Shown: positions 56,561 through 64,000 of the stretch, piece after piece | Layout: every line of letters starts with the position of its first letter | Position numbering within the stretch: the first letter of the stretch is position 1 | NCBI GenBank assembly: GCA_037903475.1 | Contig: JBAJFG010000438.1 | Location: 284,769-348,768 of the forward strand | Length of the DNA stretch: 64,000 nt | Reading direction: 5' to 3' | DNA from: Ancylostoma caninum | Lineage: Eukaryota; Nematoda; Chromadorea; Rhabditida; Ancylostomatidae | Notes under the pieces: generated by a model | Databases searched by the model: none | Told to the model about the DNA's origin: nothing | The model's input: the letters and a program-made list of their open reading frames with translations, nothing else | Made by a program: the position numbers and the translations under genes

Positions 56561-58600
56561 ACCCTCCCCCTCCGTCAAAGTGTACAGTCTCTCGATGTAA
56601 TCAACCTGCTGTGCAGGACTGCCATCAAAACATCCTCTCTCCACAGCTACAGAAGAACACCGAAGTGATGTGCAAGAGATCTCGGTGGGTCAAAGGAAAG
56701 TGCATATCCAGTCGATGAAAAGTCACCAAGAATTCTCGTGGAGGAATAAACTGACTTCAGAGGTAACGGGGATGAACCAGCCGACGAGTGAATGACATGA
56801 GCATCAGTTGAGTGGTTCTTAAAACCCAATGGGTAAGAATACGGCAGAGGAGACAATGCTGCCACCCGACCAGGCGCTGTGCACGATAGATCGGGTATGC
56901 AATCGGAAGATCGGGAAAGTTTCAGAATTTGAAAAAAAAGTTGCCTTCACTTTGGCCTGCAGAAAAGTTCTAAGCGCCTAGCCTGGCAGTTGTGATGTGA
57001 AGCGCAGTAGGACGGAAGAAGAGGTGGAAAGGCTTGGTTCCGTTATCATTTCGTGAGAAATTGATGCTGCTCGCATATGACAGAAAGGCAGCGTTGTTAG
57101 AACAGACATATACACTGGCCCTGTATCGCATATTATCACGCCACAGTTGCGAAAGACTCGCAGGACGGTGCGCCTGGGAGTGAAGAAGGGAAAGAGTGCC
57201 CCGTTGAGATGGAGACTCGCAACGCCTCGTATGTGTTGAGCATATACAAGAGGCCGAAATATAATATGCTCTGTGTTGACAAAGACGATACCCTGTAAGC
57301 AGCAGTAAATCTGCGAGCACGAAATCACTTAGGTTCTGCCGGATCCTAAACAGAAGTATAGAACCTACGGGTGGCTGCTGTACAATAGACCACCCATCTT
57401 TAGGAAGGTTGTATTGGATAAGGAAGTATTGCAAAACTTTCATTCTCCTTTAGACGAGAGAACATCTCGCAAAGTATTTTTCAGGTGCTCCCTGTGTTGC
57501 TAGAGAACGGAAGGTTTGAAGAGAGGAGTAAGAGGAACTAATAATAGCCTCCAACATCATCTCGACCCCAATGAATTTTGCTTGCCGATAATTTGTACAA
57601 AGCCAGAAATTTGTTTTGCACCAGAAACTTTTCAAATTCACTTACTGCTTCAACGAAGTGACGATGGCATATTTTTACTCGTTTTGACGCAGAAAGCTGA
57701 TAGAGCCCTATAAATAGTCCAGAGCTGCCTGTGCTATTCACAAGCAAAGAGATCAGCATAGTGCAGTCTTTTAGGAAACATGCAAGAACAATCTTATTCA
57801 TGTACTAGCTGTCCACGCGAATTGCAGCTTCCTCTCTTCACCATCACTACATAATGATCGGTTTTGCTTACGCTTACGACATGCCTGTGTACATGAAGTA
57901 GTTGTTTTGGCCGAAAGGACATTCTCGACTCTATAGATCAATCCCAACATGCAAGAACTTTGCTACCCATTTTGTTTAAAATTTAATCAAAAACACGAGA
58001 AAGGTATTTCAATTTACTATTCACAACTACCATAGCATCAGAACAGAATATACAACAAACATAACAACCAAACACACGGATATGAGACATTCGGTAGTCA
58101 TTAGACGGGAGCTGGGCCCACTCCTATCAACGGGTATTCTGTCCCACATGGCGGTTTGACTGGAAAGAACGAAATAAACGACATGGGGGGCTGAAAGTTG
58201 TGAAGTCTAAGGATGGCTTGTCCTTAACTTGAATCCTTCCACCCGTGATGTAGCGTCTTTTACACAAAACTAGTTATGTATATATGAATATTTTATCATC
58301 ACAGCATTAATAGAATATTGCATTATACGAGGAAGGGGCGTGTCTTCATGAGAAGCAGGAGAGGGGGAATAGGCCGCGGTCACAAGACCATCATCCCGCT
58401 CATCTGACTTGCTCCGCCCTCATCAACTCGTAGGCTCGACAAAGTGAACGAGCTTTAATATGGGAAGCCTGTTGCCATAGGTAATTTGATAAATCATTCC
58501 GCTCAGAAATCTTATGCAAGCCAAGATGATATTGCATGTAAACTTGCGAGAGTGTTGCTCATAATTTATGTGAAGTTTATATTCAACCTTTTTTTTGAGT
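56561..58600. other. Unassigned DNA
   Basis: No supported gene in 2 kb. Minus frames at 56970-57443 (157 codons) and 57538-57801 are open, but no domain was recognised. In the latter, YQLSASK and YKLSASK recur 38 residues apart, possibly a small internal duplication. Confidence 0.45.
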
Positions 58601-58802
58601 TATGTTGCCTTTATACTCTACGTGGAGTCTAGAGCCTTGCGTATCCATCGGGACAGGACGCAGGATCTTGCACTCATGTAGACCCACAAGCGAATTTGCA
58701 TGTAAGGTTATCGTTATACTCTACTTGAGTGCAGGACCCCTAATCACTGTCCCGATGGAGATGCTACGTTCTATACTTCGCGTAGAGTACAAAGGCAACA
58801 TA
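58601..58802. mobile_element. Small foldback MITE
   Basis: Termini TATGTTGCCTTTATACTCTA and an imperfect complement (58783-58802) define a 202-bp element. Inner inverted blocks are ATCGGGACAG against CTGTCCCGAT and TTGCACTCATGTAG against CTACTTGAGTGCA. The coding-looking frame of 71 codons across it is a by-product. Confidence 0.75.
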
Positions 58803-58845
58803 AAGAAATTTGAGTGATAACTTTACGCAAATTGTCAGCATCTCG

Positions 58846-58885
58846 TATAATTACATGCAAAATCATATAATTACATGCAAAATCA
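58846..58885. repeat. Two tandem 20-bp units
   Basis: TATAATTACATGCAAAATCA is repeated in tandem, the first unit with a one-base difference. Confidence 0.75.
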
Positions 58886-59911
58886 TCTTAGCTTGCACAA
58901 GGCACAAAAATCCATCGTGGGAGATGTAGCCGAAAAAAAAGAGGAAAAGAATTAATAGTTGCTGCTGCAGCGGCAATTATCACCTTGCACGAAGCTTTCA
59001 TAGAAGGTACAGGTAATGTAGAATGAAATCTTGAAAAATGATGTATGTAACTTATGAAAGTTATGTGTGACATACATAAATCAAAATACTACATAGGACT
59101 TACAAAAGAAGATCACATGGTCCTTTGTATTTTACATACACCCCTCCTAGAAGTTTGCTTGCGACACTGTTCCTAATGTGTTGTATTTTGTAAAGATACC
59201 ATTGCTCAAAAAATTTTCTTTTTAGATTTAATGTAGCAGTTGGTTGAGGGTAGCACTCAAGGAAATTTTCATCTTTTGAAGTACGTCTCTTAATTGCAAC
59301 CAAGCGCATAGAATCCCGTTTTTGTAGATTCTTCACGCATTTCTTTCGCGGTATAAGTCCGTTAGATATGAGTTCTACGAGAACCGTGATTGCGGCGAAC
59401 TCTCCGGAATGAGGCTTGCCGAGAGTGCCGCCCTCAATATCAAAAAATGTAATTTAAAAAGAACGAACTTTCTGTATAAATGATATGTACTGCACAGATT
59501 CCTTAGCGACTGACAAAAAAAGATTCAAACACAACAAATAATACTAAACATTAGTTACTAAGCAGTAACAGTTGCTTGGTACATTCTTTCCCGCACACGT
59601 ATTTTCGCACAAAAGAAAATTTGTGTAAATTTTGTCCAGCAATCGCTTACCAGTGTGCTCGTCGTGTTCCTGGGATTTCAAACATCCTCTGTGGCAGGCC
59701 CAATGAGATGGGGTGTTGCCGCAGACGTTGAGGGTGGAAAAGTATAAAGAACTGATAATAATTAAACGTCTTGGAAGAAAGCAAAGCTAGGGAATGAGCG
59801 AATATTAAATTGAAATGCACCTAATGGCACAAGCACGTCTTAATTTACGGGGCGCAAACTCGTCCGAGTGAATAACTGGCACGCAATCTTACTTGTTATG
59901 GAGCGGAACGC
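58886..59911. other. Unassigned DNA, possible upstream region
   Basis: No gene was recognised. A short hairpin occurs near 59391-59427 (ACTCTCCGG against CCGAGAGT). It precedes the candidate host gene at 59912 and may contain its promoter, but no specific element was identified. Confidence 0.4.
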
Positions 59912-60688
59912 ATGAGTTTCCGCTGTTCATATGCTGCGGGAGCTATTCGTACTGTGCTAAATTTCCGAGATGTAGCAAAATCTCGAGGACCAATTCTTCC
60001 GTGTGTGCTGAATTTGAGTTCACGTAGTTATTCTTCTGCAGCTCCACGAGAACGGAGTTACGGTAAGCAACAAACACATCAATTTTATTCAGCACTTCAA
60101 AAAGTCTTAAAATCCGAGGGAATTCAGTGAGGACCTTGTTTACGTCACACCTACCATACAACTTCAGGATCATCATAATACGCCATGCTATTCAATGCAG
60201 TGTGGAGCATTATATCCTGGAAAGGTCAGTGCGACTGATCTGTGATAGGGCATTTCAATGAGTTGGCAAATCACAGATTGGCAAATTTAAACGAACTGTC
60301 CTTAACAGCTATAACGCGCCACAGCTTAGTCTTGTGAAGAAAATTCATTGACTTATGATAACAGATATGCTAAGTTATTAATGGGGGTATAATCCCATCC
60401 GACGCACGCCACTGTGATACAGCTGGTTTGGCACTTCCTAACGCAGGGGAAAATTCTGCAGACAAATTTCCGGGAAGCAATGTTGCATTCGAAAAAAAAA
60501 AACATTACACGAATTCTGGTATGTATTCTTGGGTAGGAACTGAAATTTCGTTATCAAATGCGTATCTCCGGGATTATCCTGTCCAAAGAGTAGACGCCGC
60601 GCGATTGTTGGCTGAGGATATTAGAAATTATAAGTTACCTGACAGATACTTACGCGTTGTTGACTCACGAAGTTATTGGTTCTGCTGA
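59912..60688 (+). CDS. Candidate host gene, two exons, mitochondrial-type presequence
   Basis: Exon 1 (59912-60062) starts with ATG and encodes 50 residues rich in Arg/Ser/Ala and poor in acids (SSRSYSSAAPRERSY), a typical matrix-targeting presequence. It ends at a donor G|GTAAGC. An acceptor CTAACGCAG at 60446 opens exon 2 (60447-60688). The phase matches exactly: one base from exon 1 and two from exon 2 complete a Gly codon, continuing ENSADKFPGSNVAFEKKK. Exon 2 runs YSWVGTEISLSNAYLRDYP and a VDAARLLAEDIRNYKLPDRY segment to a TGA. The product is about 130 residues. I do not recognise the family. Exon 2 may be incomplete, and an A-run at 60492-60502 is a possible error site. It is the best candidate for a non-transposon gene in the window. 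Confidence 0.5.
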
Positions 60689-61799
60689 AACCAGAGAACT
60701 GCATGCATATCCTTGGAACGGAAGTCATCTTAAAAGAGATTCATTTACCAGCAGCATAACCCTTCCTATTAACGATACACGTTTAATGAATGAATAGAGG
60801 CTTGCACAATAATTAGCGATAGGAAATTACTGAAAACTGGAGCTGCAACGATGTTTGGGAGAGCACCAAAGATCGAAAGATCTTCTTCTGCATGACATGA
60901 TCTTGCGTTAGTCGCCATGTTCCATAACCTCTTGCACGATAAAACAAGGAGAGGCTGAGCAAAATTATAGGCACTTCAGGAAAAACGAACCAACGAAGTG
61001 AATCTCATGCAACGACGTAGTACAATGTAGTGAGACAGCGTGGGGCAAGCAGATCCTTTCAGTCAGCTACAACGTTCCAGAGCTCTCTTTCGTACAGTGG
61101 AGAGGCAACATAGGACACGCAACCAACGAAACGGGGAATAGGTTGTTGGAAACAAACGCAAACAAAACCCGTAGAGATTTTCCAAATTGACTGCATGCAA
61201 TAATGTGAGATTAGAGAAGTAGTGGGAAGTAGAAAGGACATGGGTGAAACAAGTCTTCTCATCTAAGCAGAACGTCGCTTAGATAAGAAGATTCACATAA
61301 TGAAGAGGCGCCCCGGAGATCACAGCCGACCAAACGGGAAAGAGGATATGGGACGAATACGTCGAAAAAATGAATTTTCATTCGACTAGACCAGAACCGC
61401 GGTCGTGAACCCAACTGAACGTCATGGAAAACTCTTAGAAACTCGGAAATGTCGGTTCTGAAAGAAAAACACCTACACTTTAAGATCAAATGTGATAAAT
61501 TCTGCCAAACTATCCCAGGAACTTGAAAAAGCGTGTTGTGCATCAAATGATTCATACTTGCACGAGAAAAGCGATGCTTGCACGAGAAAGCTGTGGTTGA
61601 CACGAGAAAGCCAGAAACAGATAAACACTATTTTCAACGAAACATTTTCAACAAAACAAATTCTCAAACTCGCGAAATAAAGCGACTCAAGTGTCGTGGA
61701 TGATGGAAAGTAGAGCCTTAGCAGACCCCCCCCCCCATCGTAGGTAACCAAATTACGACCACCACACATCAAGGTTTACTTGGCCCAAAAGCAACGTGG
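60689..61799. other. Unassigned DNA
   Basis: No supported gene. Frames at 61259-61603 and 61473-61772 (minus) are open for about 100 codons without recognised domains. A C-run lies at 61727-61735. Local repeats of CTTGCACGAGAAA-type words occur at 61556-61610. Confidence 0.45.
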
Positions 61800-63240
61800 C
61801 ACACGGGTCCGAGACAAAGCCGCGAAGCGGAGCTTTGGCTCGGTTGTATAATACTTCAGCGGACCCACTACAGATTCCAATGAATGGCTGATGGCGTTCT
61901 TCAACCAGATCATCGCAGAGAAGAAAACTCCTGTGGATTGGCAGAAGAGCACCACAATCCCGATCTGGAAGAGGAAAGGCAACTCTGGATTGCGCAAACT
62001 ATCGGCCAATACGTCTACTCTCTCACACTATGAAGATATTCGAACACATTATCGACCGCCGAATCCGCGACACTATTCGAGTTACCACGAACCAGTGTGG
62101 TTTCGTAGCTAACTGCGGAACCACGGATGCAATCTATGCGGCTCGGCTGATGATAGAGAAGCATCGCGAGAAGCAGAAGCCACTGCACCTGGCATTCCTG
62201 GACCTGGAAAAAGCCTTCGATCGCGTGCCACGCGAAGTCATCTGGTACGCGCTACGTTGGCACGGCGTTCCCGAGGAGCTCATCGAGTCGGTCAGGATTC
62301 TATACGCGGACCCAAGGAGCCGAGTGCAGGCGGCCGCAGGCACGTCAGCAGAATTTCCGTAGGTGTACATCAAGGATCAGCGCTCTCACCGCTCTTCTTC
62401 ATCGTCGTCATGGACGCTATTACGAGAGACCTCCAGAAGCCGACGCCATGGACTCTGCCATATGCAGATGACGTCATGCTTCTGTCAAAAAGAGGACCTT
62501 GAACGGCAGACGCAGGCCTGGAGTGAACGTCTAGCGCGGTTCGGTCTTCGGCTCAACGTCAGAAAGACTGAGTATATGACGACCGATGTGAATGAGCTTG
62601 CCACCATTCAGGTTGATGGCAGTGACCTCCTGAGAAATGACTACTTCAGGTATCTCGGCTCAACACTCTCAGCCGATGGCAGCCTGGCCCATGAAGTCAA
62701 CGGAACATAGTTGAAGTGGCGTTTGATGACAGGAGTGCTGTGCGACAAGAAGATCCCAGATAGCTTCAAGTAGAAGGTGCGTCGAGCAGTCGTTAGACCC
62801 GTTGCATTGTATGGTGCAGAATGTTGGCCAGCCACAAAGGAAGTAGAACGGCGCCTGGGTGTGATGGAGATGAAGATGTTACGATGGATGGCCGGTATCA
62901 CGCGCGAGGAACGCATACGCAATGAAAAGATCCGAGAGCGGTTCGGCGTCGCCACGATTGCTGACAAGCTTCGCGAAACCCGCCTTAGATGGTACGGCCA
63001 CGTTCTGCGCGCCAACAAAGACACCGTCTGCAAAGTAGGCCTTGATCTTGAGGTACCAGGAAAACGGCCAAAAGGACGGCCTAAGCAGCGATGGCTGGAC
63101 ACACTGCATGCCGATCTGAAGCATGTGGGCGCCCACCCAGACCAGGCGCACGATAGAGCGAAATAGCGTCAGAAGATCAGGAAAGCGGACCCCGCCAACG
63201 AACGGGCGAAACGCTAAAGAAAAAGAAGAAGAGTGTTTAT
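61800..63240 (+). pseudogene. RTE-like reverse transcriptase pseudogene
   Basis: The plus strand carries the RT in order across four frames. FFNQIIAEKKTPVDWQKSTT comes first. From 62030 follow MKIFEHIIDRRIRDTIR, NCGTTDAIYAARLM and FLDLEKAFDRVPREVIW. Then ISVGVHQGSALSPLFF precedes the catalytic YADDVML near 62460-62480. LERQTQAWSERLARFGLRLN and a C-terminal block (EMKMLRWMAGIT, LRWYGHVLRAN, KRPKGRPKQRW) close the protein. An AAAGAAAAAGAAGAAG tail ends the copy at about 63230. Small deletions and single-base frameshifts interrupt it, for example between 62355 and 62365 and near 62500. The 5' part is missing. It is a recent but dead relative of the open copy at 50.7-52.6 kb. Confidence 0.87.
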
Positions 63241-63903
63241 CTGTTTTATTAGACGGGAACTGGGTATAAAATTTTTTACATGTTGGCTGCATAAGTACCC
63301 ATAAGGCCCCGGGTTTGAGCCACGTGTGTTCAGATGCTCAGTTTTCTCGTGCAAGAATTTTTGATTGACCTCGATCTCTATTTGAAAAAAAAATCTTACG
63401 AGGATTTTGCATGATCATCTCATATTCTTAATTAAAGATGCGAAATAATGTTTCAGTCTAGCTAAAGACGATCCAGTACGAATTTGACAAGCCTAGAAAT
63501 TTCATCCAGATAGAGTTTCAGGCGGCCATCTGGCTCCTACAGAGAATCAGCATACATGTTCGGTGTGACGGCCTAAAATTTGGGCCCAAATACGTTCTCT
63601 GTAGATTCTTTGAGACCCTTGTGTGTACTCTGAAGTTCGGTGGCGATACATTTGACACGAGAGGATGTGTTCGATGATACATTTTATGGGTCAAGACATT
63701 ACTCGGCAATACATTTTACGGGAGGATGAGTTAAGAGTCTGTTTGGCTGTATAAAAGGCGAGAAAATGTAACGGCGATGCACTTTCTATACGTTTTATAA
63801 GTATTTGGCAATACAAAAGGCGAGAGAATGTGTTACCGAGATAACGCAACGATTATGTGGGATAACACGTTCATCTTACTTCTTATTCATTGGCAGTTCA
63901 TGG
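63241..63903. other. Unassigned DNA with minor repeats
   Basis: ACATTTTRYGGG-like and GGCGAGARAATGT-like words recur several times between 63650 and 63840, suggesting a decayed tandem repeat. No gene was recognised. Confidence 0.45.
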
Positions 63904-64000
63904 TGTGTGTGTATGTATGTATGTATGTATGTATGTATGTATGTATGTATGTATGTATGTATGTATGTATGTATGTATGTATGTATGTATGTATGTATGT
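63904..64000. repeat. (TGTA)n microsatellite running off the window
   Basis: A TGTGTG lead-in is followed by about 22 pure GTAT units reaching the last base. The true length is unknown because the window ends inside the array. Confidence 0.96.

Noticed and set aside
57538..57801. 87-codon minus frame with repeated LSASK words
   Set aside because: It has no recognised family or splice evidence. The internal repeat is short and may be chance.
59380..59450. Possible snRNA or spliced-leader RNA
   Set aside because: A hairpin is present, but no Sm site, conserved 5' sequence or SL sequence could be matched.
1..64000. CRISPR array or bacterial-type operon
   Set aside because: No regularly spaced direct repeats with unique spacers and no clustered bacterial ORFs. 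Tandem repeats present are microsatellites or transposon-internal units.

Overview
This window reads as repeat-dense nuclear DNA from a parasitic nematode, probably a strongylid such as a hookworm. That is an inference from family resemblance, not a proven identity. The grounds are an AT-rich background, short GT-AG introns, an RTE-1-like non-LTR retrotransposon, a BED-type hAT transposase relic with nematode-style introns, and many mariner fragments. No bacterial operon, rRNA gene, CRISPR array or confident functional tRNA was seen. Almost every recognisable coding segment belongs to a mobile element, and most are broken.

Layout. 1-12.7 kb: mostly unassigned DNA holding three mariner copies (1.76-2.6 kb minus, 5.1-5.9 kb minus, 9.00-10.26 kb plus with both ends), a TTAA-flanked foldback element (3.15-3.62 kb) and two long microsatellites. 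12.7-21.6 kb: a run of inverted repeats ending in a 5-kb palindrome (16.61-21.63 kb) with nearly identical arms. 21.7-31 kb: relics of RTE-like and CR1-like retrotransposons, a GC-rich hairpin cluster (23.77-24.08 kb), a 388-bp direct duplication (26.53 and 28.91 kb) related to an RTE 5' leader, and one exon with the start of a RING-like motif. 31.8-34.75 kb: a decayed hAT transposase gene whose last exons still show a legible intron structure.

35.3-45.9 kb: a minus-strand Ty3/Gypsy retrotransposon with two 200-bp LTRs, gag with a CCHC knuckle, protease, RT-RNase H, integrase and a third ORF in the env position. An apparently full-length RTE element (37,980-41,395) sits inside pol, bounded by a 12-bp target duplication. 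The host pol is decayed, but the RTE ORF is open for 947 codons.

46-56.6 kb: a mariner C-terminus, a CR1 3' relic, and a textbook non-autonomous hAT element (48,196-49,828: 14-bp TIRs, 8-bp duplication, internal 364-bp repeats). Next come a 5'-truncated RTE copy with an open RT, and a CR1-like element whose RT part is duplicated head-to-head. 56.6-64 kb: sparse DNA with a small foldback element, one plausible host gene fragment (two exons, mitochondrial-type presequence, 59.91-60.69 kb), a degraded RTE copy (61.8-63.24 kb) and a tetranucleotide array running off the end.

The genes do not form one pathway. The window records successive invasion, nesting and inverted duplication of transposons. 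The most unusual signals are the concentration of long inverted repeats, the conserved structured leader shared by the intact RTE and older repeats, the Gypsy third ORF, and the internally repeated hAT family.
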